64,000 nucleotides of DNA from NCBI RefSeq assembly GCF_913063105.1, contig NZ_CAJXYQ010000012.1:62001-126000 (forward strand), read 5' to 3'. This stretch comes from an uncultured Draconibacterium sp. Its GTDB lineage: Bacteria > Bacteroidota > Bacteroidia > Bacteroidales > Prolixibacteraceae. The position numbers were made by a program, and so were the translations under genes. Below are positions 9,416 to 19,700 of this stretch, in pieces. Position 1 is the stretch's first letter, and each line of letters opens with the position of its first letter. The notes beneath the pieces are model-generated. The model did not search any database and was not told where the DNA came from. It worked only from the letters and a program-made list of their open reading frames with translations.

Positions 9416-11317
9416 TTACCATCCCGGGTTTTGATTGAATTCAGGATAAATATTCACATCATCAAGATTAAATGGGAACCAGTAATGCTTTGATGTATAT
9501 TGTCGTTCAAATAAGGTTTCCATGGTTAAGTTCAGCACTTTGGCGTCTTTATAACCATCGGCCAGTGCAGCTCCTGTTAAACCGTCAGGGTCTCTTTCAA
9601 ATTCAAGTGAACACTTTAAGGTATAAGGTTTTTTATCCAATAGTTTCCAGCGGCGCAAGTCGCAAAAACGCAGGCCTTCGAAAGCCAGCTCTACAGCACG
9701 CTCTCTGCGTACTTCGCTCATAAATGCGTCAACCGATGAGAGGTATTTATCAGCCACGTGGCCAACACCTGCACGGTCTCTGATGGTATTTACGGCATCA
9801 ACCGCTGTCATTGAGTAGGTACTTGCACTGCTACTTACACCATAACCAATGGCAGTAGCTTCGGCATACATTAAGTATACATCGGCCAAACGCAGTAAGC
9901 TTAACACAACACAGTTGTTACTCATCGTAGTACTTTCAGTGTTCTTTTCAGCCAAACGAGGGCGAAATTTTGTAAGTGCCAACCCGGTTAAATTTGAACG
10001 ACCACCATTTACAGTTCTAAAACGACCGCCACTGTAATAACTGGCAAACTGAATATCTTCCTGCAAATCTTCCTTTGTACTTGTTCTTTCTCCATCCAGC
10101 ACAAAATCGTTATAGAATCTTGGGTCTCTGTCTTTCCACGGATATTCAGGGTCGTATCCTGATTCGGCATCAGCCACAGTAATATCTTCGCTATCGTTTA
10201 TTGGCAAGCCATTGGCCATACCGTAGTTAAAGAAAGCATAGTTTGCTGTAGGACTGATGTAATATCCTCCACGACTCAGGTCTTTCTGAATGTAATCGTT
10301 AATCTGGTTCCATCTGAAACGGGTAGCAGCTCCAACCGTATTTTCCCAGAAAATAGTTTCTTTTAGTCCGGGAATTTTACCGTTGTTGTTTTGTGTATAA
10401 AACAGTTGCGAGTAATTGTTGAAACTAGCCAGTTCGTAACGGCCTGTTGATTCCGACAAAGCCAACACTTCGCCAAAAACATCGGCTGCTTCTTTGCAAT
10501 ACGCCTGGTTGTATGTTGCTGAACCACCTGAAGCTTCGTTCATTAAAGGGCTACCGGCGTAAAGCAGGTTTTTACCCAAAAAGGCCAAAGCCATAATTTT
10601 ATTGGCTCGCTGCATGTTATTACCTAAGGTAGCTTTACCGGCAGTTGTTTGGTCCCAATCAACGGGTAGCAATTGTGCTGCCATTCTGAAATCTTCCGAT
10701 ACTTTATCGGCTGTTTCCTGGTAACTTAAGCGTGGAGTACGAATGGGTTCATTGGCCGGAAGTGCCTCATCAAGATATGGAAGACCACCCCAGTATTTCA
10801 TTAACTCGAGATGAAACCAGGCTCTGAAAAAGTAAAGTTGACCGGCAATCAGATCTTTTTCTTCCTGTGTTGCATCGGTAAGCAACTCCAGGTTTTCCAG
10901 GCCAATATTTGCTTTACGGATAGCATACCAGGCAAAGCCCCACAAGTAACCTTTATTCTTTGAATCGGTTGATGTTGTATTGGAGTAACCGGCACGGAAT
11001 GGCGAAGCATAAGCGTTCCAGTCCCAATAGTTTCCGCGGTCAACATCGTAAGCAAATTCTGATTTTGCCGATGGATCCCAAAAAACTTCTTCTCCGAGAT
11101 TAAACGAGTTATGCCAGGCATAAGCGGTATAACAAGGAATACAGTTGTACAGCTCCTCGGTAAATCCCTGAAAGTTTCTGAAATTTTCAAATGGTTCAGT
11201 TGAACTAATATCACTATTAGGAGCCTTATCCAAATACTCTTCGCAGGAAACTAATCCTAATATACCTGCCAAAAGCAAGGCATAAACAGATGTTTTTATA
11301 TATTTCTTTAAATTCAT
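9416..11317 (-). CDS. SusD/RagB-family outer-membrane glycan-binding lipoprotein 1 (XusB-like)
   Basis: Protein of 633 residues with a lipoprotein signal (YALLLAGILGLVSC). SusD features are clear: GQLYFFRAWFHLELMKYWGGLPYLDEALP near residues 155-185, the KIMALAFLGKNLLYAGSPLMNEASGG helix pair, DRDPRFYNDFVLDG, and the C-terminal RLADVYLMYAEA ... VRRERAVELAFEGLRFCDLRRW block. It starts 11 bp after the end of SusC1 and 56 bp before SusC2, so the four genes form one transcription unit. It should cap SusC1 at the cell surface and bind xylan-type oligosaccharides; the substrate is inferred from the locus. Confidence 0.94.
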   Translation of the reverse strand: MNLKKYIKTSVYALLLAGILGLVSCEEYLDKAPNSDISSTEPFENFRNFQGFTEELYNCIPCYTAYAWHNSFNLGEEVFWDPSAKSEFAYDVDRGNYWDWNAYASPFRAGYSNTTSTDSKNKGYLWGFAWYAIRKANIGLENLELLTDATQEEKDLIAGQLYFFRAWFHLELMKYWGGLPYLDEALPANEPIRTPRLSYQETADKVSEDFRMAAQLLPVDWDQTTAGKATLGNNMQRANKIMALAFLGKNLLYAGSPLMNEASGGSATYNQAYCKEAADVFGEVLALSESTGRYELASFNNYSQLFYTQNNNGKIPGLKETIFWENTVGAATRFRWNQINDYIQKDLSRGGYYISPTANYAFFNYGMANGLPINDSEDITVADAESGYDPEYPWKDRDPRFYNDFVLDGERTSTKEDLQEDIQFASYYSGGRFRTVNGGRSNLTGLALTKFRPRLAEKNTESTTMSNNCVVLSLLRLADVYLMYAEATAIGYGVSSSASTYSMTAVDAVNTIRDRAGVGHVADKYLSSVDAFMSEVRRERAVELAFEGLRFCDLRRWKLLDKKPYTLKCSLEFERDPDGLTGAALADGYKDAKVLNLTMETLFERQYTSKHYWFPFNLDDVNIYPEFNQNPGW

Positions 11318-11328
11318 TGCTATAGTTA

Positions 11329-14300
11329 TTAGAATGTTATGTCAATACCGAAAGTAACACGGCTCATAGTTGGGTAAGCACCACCTCTTGAACTTCCTCC
11401 AAAGTTGCTTTCCCTATCATCTGGCATATCTGTCCACAAAAACAGGTTATTACCACTTAAATAAAACTTACACGATTTCATGCCCAGGCTATTGGTCCAT
11501 CCATCGGTAAAGGTGTAGCCCAGCTCGGCAGTTTTTAGTCGCAGGTACGATCCGTCGTACCAGTATCTGGTACCTCTTGCATCGGCATTAGGTACGGCAA
11601 GCCATCTTGGCAATGGCACATCGCCACCTTCGTCCACGGTCCAGTAGGATCCTTCCACATAGGCATTGTCTTTACTTTCGTGGAAAGTTGGGAACAGCAC
11701 CTCGCGGCTTACGTTAGAAACACCGTAAAACTGCATTGAGAAGTTCAAACCTTTCCAATCAACACCAACGGTTGTACTGTAAGTATTTTGTGGTACCCCG
11801 GTATAGCCATAAGGCGCCTGATCGTAACTGTCAATAAGTCCATCGCCGTTAAAGTCGATGATGTTGTAGTCGCCAGCCAACTTTACGTTGTCGTTATTTT
11901 GACGAACTGTACTTCCGAGTACGTCGTCCCAGCTTGCCAGGTAACCGTCATCAATATACGAGGTAACCTGCCCAATGGCGTATCCGGCATCACGCTGGTA
12001 GTTTGGATATAATGGAGGGTCGTCGGCAAATACTACTTCGTTGGTAGCATGTGTCATATTAATATTGGCCCAAAGTCGGAGGTTACGGTTTAAGTTTTTA
12101 CTTAACCTGATTTCAAATTCGTAGCCCGAACTTTTCACTTCACCCAGGTTTCCTGTTGGCGCAGCGCCACCAAAAAACGAAGGTATTGCACGCGATGAAC
12201 CACTTACAAGAATGTCGGTTCTGTGGTCGTTAAAGTAGTCGAATGAACCAGCAACCAAACCATCTAAAAAGGCATAATCAAAACCAATGTTTCTTTTCTC
12301 AACCGTTTCCCACGAGATATCGGGGTTACCAATTGATGCGTTTCGGTAGTAAGTATAAGGCGATTCGTTTTGTGCGGTTGAACCCAGTAGCGAGTTATTG
12401 CCATAGGTCCACTGATCGGCATACAACCAACGTCCACCAACGGCATCGTCACCAATTCTACCCCACGAACCACGGATTTTAAACATATCCATAAATTCGG
12501 CAGATTCCATAAAAGCTTCTTCCGACAACATCCATCCTGCTGACAGCGATGGGAAGAATGCGAAACGGTAATCGGGACCAAACTTTTCAGAACCGTTGTA
12601 GGCACCGTTAAACTCGAAAAAGTATTTGTTTTTAAAGCTGTAGGTTCCACGGAATACCCAGTCTTCGCGATAGTGCGAGAATTCGCTACCTGTCGCATAT
12701 TTTTCGCGGCTAAACAAGGCCAAACCGGTAACATTGTGCTGACCAAACTCGCGGGCATAATTTATACGGCCTGAGAAATATTGTCTTCTGAATGTTTTTC
12801 CGGTATTTACCGAGCCGGCCTGGCTGCTCCAAATTACCTGATCAACAAAATCAAACTGTGTTGATGCATCAATCGGGAATTCGTAGATTTCAACGCCGGT
12901 ATCGGGGTCAACCCATACGCGCTGAACCTGCCCCCATGAAGGATCATTTACACCACGGCCAGTTTCCAGGAATGTATTATCGTTTGAATATGTTCCTTCA
13001 AAAGTTAAACCGTCGGTAATAAACTTCAGGTCTTGTTTCAACATAAAGTCGGTGGTAATTTTTGTTTGTGTTTGCTTGTCAATTCCGTTACGCGCCAAAT
13101 TTTTAACCGAGTTTGGCTGTGCGGCGTCATGTGGTTCGTAATATCCCCAAATGCCGTTTGAGTAAACCGGAATCATTGCATCAGGGGCTGTGTAATAAGC
13201 CGCCTGCCATGGCGAAGAATCCGATGATTGTTTTACCCCGTTTGAGCCAAACAGGTTTGCACTAAATTTGGTTGTTTTTGTTAACTGAAAATCGAGGTTT
13301 GAACGAACATTTACACGGTTGTATCCAAAACCGGGCTCGTACCCCTGACCATTATCAATGGCGTCAAACAAGTCGCCTTCGTGCAAGAAATCAACCGCTG
13401 CAAAATATTTTACAAACTTAGTACCACCTGATACGTTGGTACTAACGTTGTATGCCATTGCATAGTCTTTAAGCAATTCTTCTTCCCAGTTAATATTCGG
13501 GTATCTTTCGTACTCGGTAATGTCTGCAGGATAACGATATTTATTAATAATATCGGCAGGTGTGTAATCTTCCCAGCTTATAGGTGAAACGCCCATTTCG
13601 CGCTCGATGGCACGGTTACGTAAAAACAATGCATCGTATGAATCATACTTTTCAGGAAGTTTTGAAGGAATTTTCATGGTTGAGTTGGCACGTACCTGAA
13701 TATTTGCCTTACCTTCTCTACCCCGTTTTGTGGTAATAAGAATAACCCCGTTTGCACCACGCACACCATAAACGGCAGTGGCCGAAGCATCTTTTAATAC
13801 CGATACGCTTTCAACTGACGAAATATCAACATCATTCATCGAACGCTCGATACCGTCAACCAAAATTAGGGGACTACTGTTGTTCCACGATGTTTGCGTA
13901 CGAATAACAATTTTGGGGTCTTCAGACCCCGGTTGTCCGTTTGAAGAATAGGTAATTACACCTGGCAACTGTCCGGTAAGGGCCGCTCCAACGTTGGTAA
14001 CACCACCGGTGCGTTCCAGCACTTCTCCGGTTGTTTGTGTTATTGCACCAACAACACTCTCCTTTTTTTGCTGACCATAACCAATAACTACGGTTTCGCC
14101 CAACATTAAACTACTTTCTGCCAGTGTAACCTCAATTGTTGAAGTATTGGTAACATCAATTTCCTGTGTTTCCAAACCAATAAAAGAGATTACCAGAAAT
14201 TGCTCTCCGGCAGGAATGTTTAAAGAGAACTCTCCGTCGATATTTGAAACAACACCAACGCCCGATGCTCCCTTTAAAATTACAGTTGCGCCTACAACGG

Positions 14301-14469
14301 GTTCTCCGCTTTCATCTGAAATTACCCCACTAACCTGCCTTGTATCCTGGGCAGCAGCAGCAGTGTAAATCACCATGAGAAGTAGTAACACGACAACTCT
14401 CGATACTTCAATCCTGTACTTTGTAAATAAGGATTGTTTTTTGTTTAAATAATAAATTGGATTTCTCAT
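11329..14469 (-). CDS. SusC/RagA-family TonB-dependent transporter 1 (XusA-like)
   Basis: Protein of 1046 residues. A long signal region ends near residue 41 (...IYTAAAAQ). Residues ~45-125 form a CarboxypepD_reg-like domain (VSGVISDESGEPVVGATVI, FSLNIPAGEQFLVISFIG), followed by the TonB-plug (ETVVIGYGQQKKESVVGAI, SSPLILVDGIERS, GVRGANGVILITTKRG). The remainder is the 22-strand barrel with a terminal aromatic residue (FGIDITF). It forms the outer-membrane channel for glycan import with SusD1, encoded 11 bp downstream. A 223-bp gap separates it from the upstream GH43 gene; that gap could hold an internal promoter, but I see no convincing consensus there. First gene of the xusA-E-type run. Confidence 0.95.
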   Translation of the reverse strand: MRNPIYYLNKKQSLFTKYRIEVSRVVVLLLLMVIYTAAAAQDTRQVSGVISDESGEPVVGATVILKGASGVGVVSNIDGEFSLNIPAGEQFLVISFIGLETQEIDVTNTSTIEVTLAESSLMLGETVVIGYGQQKKESVVGAITQTTGEVLERTGGVTNVGAALTGQLPGVITYSSNGQPGSEDPKIVIRTQTSWNNSSPLILVDGIERSMNDVDISSVESVSVLKDASATAVYGVRGANGVILITTKRGREGKANIQVRANSTMKIPSKLPEKYDSYDALFLRNRAIEREMGVSPISWEDYTPADIINKYRYPADITEYERYPNINWEEELLKDYAMAYNVSTNVSGGTKFVKYFAAVDFLHEGDLFDAIDNGQGYEPGFGYNRVNVRSNLDFQLTKTTKFSANLFGSNGVKQSSDSSPWQAAYYTAPDAMIPVYSNGIWGYYEPHDAAQPNSVKNLARNGIDKQTQTKITTDFMLKQDLKFITDGLTFEGTYSNDNTFLETGRGVNDPSWGQVQRVWVDPDTGVEIYEFPIDASTQFDFVDQVIWSSQAGSVNTGKTFRRQYFSGRINYAREFGQHNVTGLALFSREKYATGSEFSHYREDWVFRGTYSFKNKYFFEFNGAYNGSEKFGPDYRFAFFPSLSAGWMLSEEAFMESAEFMDMFKIRGSWGRIGDDAVGGRWLYADQWTYGNNSLLGSTAQNESPYTYYRNASIGNPDISWETVEKRNIGFDYAFLDGLVAGSFDYFNDHRTDILVSGSSRAIPSFFGGAAPTGNLGEVKSSGYEFEIRLSKNLNRNLRLWANINMTHATNEVVFADDPPLYPNYQRDAGYAIGQVTSYIDDGYLASWDDVLGSTVRQNNDNVKLAGDYNIIDFNGDGLIDSYDQAPYGYTGVPQNTYSTTVGVDWKGLNFSMQFYGVSNVSREVLFPTFHESKDNAYVEGSYWTVDEGGDVPLPRWLAVPNADARGTRYWYDGSYLRLKTAELGYTFTDGWTNSLGMKSCKFYLSGNNLFLWTDMPDDRESNFGGSSRGGAYPTMSRVTFGIDITF

Positions 14470-14692
14470 TTTGTTCTCAAATTTAAGTTAGCATAAGAGC
14501 ATTTATCTCAGGTCGTTAGGTTGCTTCCTGCAGTTATGGAAACACAGAACCTCTTGGTGCAAGCTCTTTTGAAAACCGGAATAAGAAGATCAGAAGTAAG
14601 CGAACTCTTATTCGTAAATGTTCTATTCATAAGTGTTTTTTTAAATTATTAATTAATAGGTATTTATTCTTTTCGCATCTTTTATTCTACTG

Positions 14693-16423
14693 TTAATAAG
14701 GCTTTTGGGTGGCAAACAAACCCACTGTTGTACCTGTAAATCCCCACGAGTTGGCCGTTGACAGATAAGAAGCATCTACCTTATCGGCCAGTAAAGTCCA
14801 TTGGTCGGGTTTGCCACCATAATAGAAGCTAAATGTTTTCCCATCAGAAACTATCTTTAACTGTACAGGCTTTTCGCTTAATTCGATTGGGTTTGCTTGT
14901 AATGTTTCAAGCTTTTCTGTGCCTAGCTTTTTGAGACAAACTTTAGTTTGTTCATTTTCGCGTTGCACCACTAGCATGTATTGATGCGTTTCGTCTTTCA
15001 TTAACAGCATACCTGCCATTTCGTTATTACTTTGGGGCTGAAAATGCATGCTGGTTGTGCATTCGAATTTATGGTGTTGTAAGCGGCGGCAAACAAATGC
15101 CGGCGATTTTAATTCGTTTGAAGCAACATTTGCTGCCTGCAAGGATAAGTACCCCGGATTTTCGCTTAGTGAGTAAAAATCAGAAGCGGGTCCTCTCAAG
15201 GTTAACCACTCCAATCCCAACTGTCGATCATCAAAATCATCGTGTTTTTCAAAATTGCCAAAGGTTGTTTCAGCAGCCCTTTTTGTCCCTTTCATTTGGA
15301 CGATTCGGGGTACCACCTCATTGTCCCTGGTGATGTACGGAAATCCATCTTTGCTCCAGCTAACTGGCATCATAAACGTTTCGCGCCCCAGATTTTCGAA
15401 TTGATTTTCAATGGGGCGGCACGCCAAAAATACGGCCCACCATTCGCCATTGTCTTTTTTAAACAAATCGGCATGGCCGGTGCATGTAACGGGAAGTTCC
15501 CTGTTTTTGTCCAAATGTTTTTGCGTTAGTATTGGGTTCTTTTTCCAGGGTTTAAAAGGGCCAAAAGGAGAATCACCGCGAAAAATGACTTCGCGGTGAT
15601 CGACACTTGTACCACCCTCGGCACACATTAAAAAATACTTTCCGTTTATATTGTACAGGTGCGGGCCTTCAATCCAAATAGGTTTTTCTTCCAGGTTAAC
15701 ACCTCCGTTAACCAGCATTATACTTTCGCCCCTGGTGGTATCGTTCTCCACGTCAAATTCAATCATTCGAATGGCGCGGTGACCCTCGTAGGTTGATCCG
15801 CCATCGGGTACATCGTTGTTTACGATATATGCTTTTCCATCATCATCAAAAAGAAATGATGGATCGATACCCCCAACCGCAGGAAGCCAAACCGGATCGG
15901 ACCAATCTCCAAATGGATCGGTTGTTTTAACGTAAAAATTACCACCTTTAATATTCGTGGTAATCATGTAATAGGTTTGGTTATGCGGATTGTAACTAAT
16001 TGCCGGAGCAAATATTCCCTGGCTCACTCGTTGTCCTTGTAATGGCAGTTGCTCGCGGCGGTTTAAAACATTGCCTATTTGTTTCCAGTTCACCAAATCG
16101 GTGCTATGAAACAGGGGAACACCCGGAAAATATGAAAAAGTGGAGGTAACCATAAAATAGTCTTCTCCGTTGGTACAAATGCTCGGGTCGGAATACCAAC
16201 CGGGCAATATCGGATTGTAAAAATAATCTTCACCCGGAAGCGGATTCTCACGATAAAAATCGTCGTTGCCTGTGTAGGTAAAATAATCGAAATGAGCTAC
16301 CAGGCTATCGGATAAAAAAGTGTTACCATTTGAATATGATGAATTGGTACAGGACTGAAAAGATAATACTCCTACCAAAAAAAATGCTGTGCTCAGAACT
16401 TGCGTTAAAGCCCTTCTTTTCAT
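14693..16423 (-). CDS. GH43 glycoside hydrolase, secreted (beta-xylosidase/arabinofuranosidase type)
   Basis: Protein of 576 residues with an N-terminal signal and a probable lipid-attachment Cys25. Residues ~66-380 are a five-bladed GH43 propeller carrying the three acidic residues: base D79 in WYSDPS, pKa-modulating D187 in GIDPSF, and acid E252 in WIEGPHL. Residues ~385-576 form a concanavalin-like C-terminal domain (GH43_C2) seen in beta-xylosidase-type GH43 enzymes (DDRQLGLEWLTLRGP, AGMLLMKDETHQYMLVV, GTTVGLFAT). It likely removes xylose or arabinose from imported or surface xylan fragments. It is on the same strand as, and upstream of, SusC1, and downstream of the HTCS gene across a 305-bp gap with a large inverted repeat. 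Exact specificity cannot be read from sequence. Confidence 0.9.
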   Translation of the reverse strand: MKRRALTQVLSTAFFLVGVLSFQSCTNSSYSNGNTFLSDSLVAHFDYFTYTGNDDFYRENPLPGEDYFYNPILPGWYSDPSICTNGEDYFMVTSTFSYFPGVPLFHSTDLVNWKQIGNVLNRREQLPLQGQRVSQGIFAPAISYNPHNQTYYMITTNIKGGNFYVKTTDPFGDWSDPVWLPAVGGIDPSFLFDDDGKAYIVNNDVPDGGSTYEGHRAIRMIEFDVENDTTRGESIMLVNGGVNLEEKPIWIEGPHLYNINGKYFLMCAEGGTSVDHREVIFRGDSPFGPFKPWKKNPILTQKHLDKNRELPVTCTGHADLFKKDNGEWWAVFLACRPIENQFENLGRETFMMPVSWSKDGFPYITRDNEVVPRIVQMKGTKRAAETTFGNFEKHDDFDDRQLGLEWLTLRGPASDFYSLSENPGYLSLQAANVASNELKSPAFVCRRLQHHKFECTTSMHFQPQSNNEMAGMLLMKDETHQYMLVVQRENEQTKVCLKKLGTEKLETLQANPIELSEKPVQLKIVSDGKTFSFYYGGKPDQWTLLADKVDASYLSTANSWGFTGTTVGLFATQKPY

Positions 16424-16614
16424 GTTTAATTCAACTTTAGGTGACTAGTTTTTAAATAATTTGGTTTCGCATCGGTATGTTGATACCTTCTACAAAATCA
16501 AAAATAGAATTAGCTTGCCACCAAGGAGTTTAAGAATAGATATTAGATTTTAAAAATAGGACACTGTTTCAACAACCACCATAAACAACTATAAAACTGC
16601 ACATTACTGTATAT

Positions 16615-16663
16615 TTCAAACATTTTAAAACCAAGAAAAATATCTAATTTTAAAATGTTTGAA
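16615..16663. promoter_or_regulatory. 16-bp-arm inverted repeat between HTCS and GH43 genes
   Basis: Perfect arms TTCAAACATTTTAAAA (16615-16630) and TTTTAAAATGTTTGAA (16648-16663) flank a 17-bp A-rich spacer. This sits in the 305-bp gap 16424-16728, about 65 bp after the HTCS stop and about 190 bp before the GH43 start. A further half-site, ACATTTTAA, lies near 16674-16682, and a related TATTAGATTTTAAAA lies near 16537. The dyad could be the HTCS-responsive operator for the GH43-SusCD transcription unit or an AT-rich terminator for the HTCS mRNA. The rest of the gap shows no gene. Confidence 0.5.
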
Positions 16664-16728
16664 TCCAATTTTACACATTTTAAGGCTTGCTGAACGAAGA
16701 TGCCTGTGCATTGGTTCGGCGTAAAACC

Positions 16729-19700
16729 TTAATCAAGAATCTGTGAAGGAGATTTTCCAAAGTGTTTTCGGAAAACCGTACTAAAATACCCCACACTTGC
16801 AAAACCACAAAGTTCGCTTACTTCGGTTATGGTGTATTTTTTAGATTGAATAAGTTTAATGGCCTGATCTAAACGAATAGTTTTTATAAAATCAGTTGGC
16901 GATTGATTGGTTAGTGATTTTGTTTTTTTGTACAATAGCGATGAGCTTACATTCATCTCGGCAGCAAAGTCGCTTTTAGAAAATTGCGTATTCGAGAGGT
17001 TTTCATTTACAACTTCAATCATTCGTTTCAGAAACTTATCGTTTAATTCATTTTCCAGAAGAGCAGCCTCACCATCATCCTCTCTTCGAATTAACTTTAA
17101 TGCTTTTTCACGAATTATTTCGCGGTTTTTAATTAAGGTTTTTATGCGTTGCTGCAGTAGCGAAACATCAAAGGGTTTGGTAAGGTAATCGTCGGCACCA
17201 TAACCAAAGCCATGAATTTGCTCACTTTTCCCTGAAAGCGAGGTTAACAGGATAACCGGAAGGTGGGAAGTTTCGTAGGTTGTTTTAATTTTTTCACACA
17301 ACTCAAACCCATCCATTTCGGGCATTATTATATCCGAAACCACCAGGTCTGGCATCATATTCTGAATGGTTTTCCAGGCTTCCGCTCCATTTTTCGTCAG
17401 CAATATTTCAAACTGGTCGCTCATTGAGAGTTGAAGAAAATCTCTTAGGTATTCATTGTCTTCAGCTATCAGAACTTTCATTTTTGCCCTACCCGATTCT
17501 CCGGCAATTTCTACCCCCGGCAACTTTGTTTCCTGTTTTTGCTGACTGGTTGATATTGATTTTCCTTCGGCAGTAATTTCTTTTGCTTCACCATCTGCAT
17601 TTACGGTTGGTATGACCACCTGAAATGTTGCCCCCACGTTTAACTGGCTTGAGCAGGTTATTTTACCTCCGTGGAGATTTACATAATTTTTTACCAATAA
17701 TAAGCCAATACCCGAACCAACAATTTTACTGTTTACCACGTTTTCGGCCCGGTAATATTCTTTGAATAACTGGCGTTGTGCCTTTTTGCTTATGCCAATG
17801 CCCTGGTCTTTAACCTCGAATAACCATTTGGTAGCAGTACATTGCAATTGCACCTGCACTGTTGTGTTGGGGTGCGAATATTTAATGGCATTTGAAATCA
17901 GATTATCCACAACTTTTTCAATCAGGTTTTCATCAATACGGGTATAATATTCGTTTAAATTCGAATTAAAACTCAAATCAACAGCGTTATTGGATGCGTA
18001 TGATTCGAACATCATTACCCTATCGGCAATCATTTTAACAATATCAACTTTTTCGAGCGCAAGTTTTTCTTTTCCAATATCAGCTTTCTGAAAATCCATT
18101 AGCTGTGTTACCACTTTTAGTAAACGCTGGGTTTGTTCGGTAGCTAAATGCAGGTAATGGTGCCCCTTTCCGGAGAGCCCCGACTCTTTGTTCAATTCTT
18201 CAATGGGGCCATTTATAAGGGTTAACGAAGTGCGAATGTCATGAGCAGTATTGGCAAAAAACCGAATTTTTTCGTCGGAATGCAGCTTTTTAATATGGTC
18301 GATATAATAGAACATTATAAACAAGGTAATTCCAACTACAAATGAAACTACCAGTAAGCGAAACCACCATGTAGCCCAAAACGGCGGCACCATGGTTAAC
18401 TGAATGACCCTACTGGCAATTACATTAGAGTTTGCACCATCAAACATTTTTACGCGCAAGGTGTAATTTCCTGCAGGGATGTTAGAATAGGATAAAAATT
18501 TACTGTTTACCGGCGTACTCCAATGTTCATCAATACCGTCCAACAGCCACGAGAACTTGGCTCCTGAGGTGATTAAACCAATTGGAATCAGTTCGAGACT
18601 TATGGTGTTTTGGTAGTATTTTAATGTTAAGTGCTCCAGTTTATCGATAGGAACCTGTGGTTCAAGTTCCTTAATTTCACGAATTGACCTGCCCGAAACA
18701 GAAATATCCTGAATAAAAATGCTTCCCGCTTCTGACTTTATACTTAAGGTTTCAGGATCAAAAATTAAGGCACCCTTGTTGGTACCCATTAACAATTTCC
18801 CGTTTTTTAAGGTGCAGTGCGAACGCGGGTTAAAGGCAACCTCGCCCAGGTTTAAAAGCGAGTTATACGACTGTATAATTGTATCTTTCAGGTTTAGTTT
18901 ATTTAAACCCTGTTCGGTACCTATCCATAAAGATTGATCGTGATATTTCAGGCTATTTACATAGTTGCTTAAAAGCCCCGACGCAGTAGTGAAGTTTTTT
19001 ATGGCTTTTGTATTAATATCGAACAGAAGAAGCCCATTTCCGGTTGTTGCCATCCATACTTTTTCATTGTCAACGTAAAAATCGTTAAAAGAAACACCAT
19101 CGAGCAAGACCTCTGCCTCTCCGGTATTTTTATTAAAAAGTATCAGCTCAGAATTGGTTCCCAGAAGAAGGTTGTTTCTTCCGTAGTTTTTAGTGACGAA
19201 AGCTGCCAGCCGGTCGTAGTTTTTATAGGTATCGGTCTCAACATTATAACAAATGAGGTTTCCGCGCACACCACTTATCCACACATTATGGTCTTCGTCT
19301 TCAAACAGTTCAAAAACAAAATCGCCACTAAAATCGCCCTGGGTATGCTCCTGGCTAAGTCGTTTTAACAGCCTACCGCTATTTTTATCAAGAATATATA
19401 TACCTGATGAATACGTACTGGCCCAAATTCGCCCCTTCGAGTCTTCCAGCAAATCCAGAAACACCTGCGAGCCTTCATTTAATTGATGAAAATAACTGTT
19501 CCACCTGTTGGCTTTTCTGTTAAAAAAACTAATCCCATCATTTGTGGCAAACCATAGGTTACCGTTAGCGTCTTCCAATACACTGTTAACATCGTTGTTT
19601 ATCAATGAATTCGGATTGTTAATCTCGTGGCTTAGTTTTGTAATTCCAGGATCTTTCTTATCAAAATACGATACTCCCCCGCTGTACGTACACACCCAAA

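Noticed and set aside
9360..9422. Longer N-terminus for the second SusC
   Set aside because: It would overlap the preceding stop codon and put 21 residues before an otherwise perfect signal peptide.
12264..12758. 164-residue alternative-frame ORF within SusC1
   Set aside because: It lies wholly within the well-supported SusC1 frame and has no domain-like composition.
14478..14485. TAAATTTG promoter-like box before SusC1 (minus strand)
   Set aside because: It ends only about eight bases before the start codon and has no -33 partner, so it is probably chance in AT-rich DNA.
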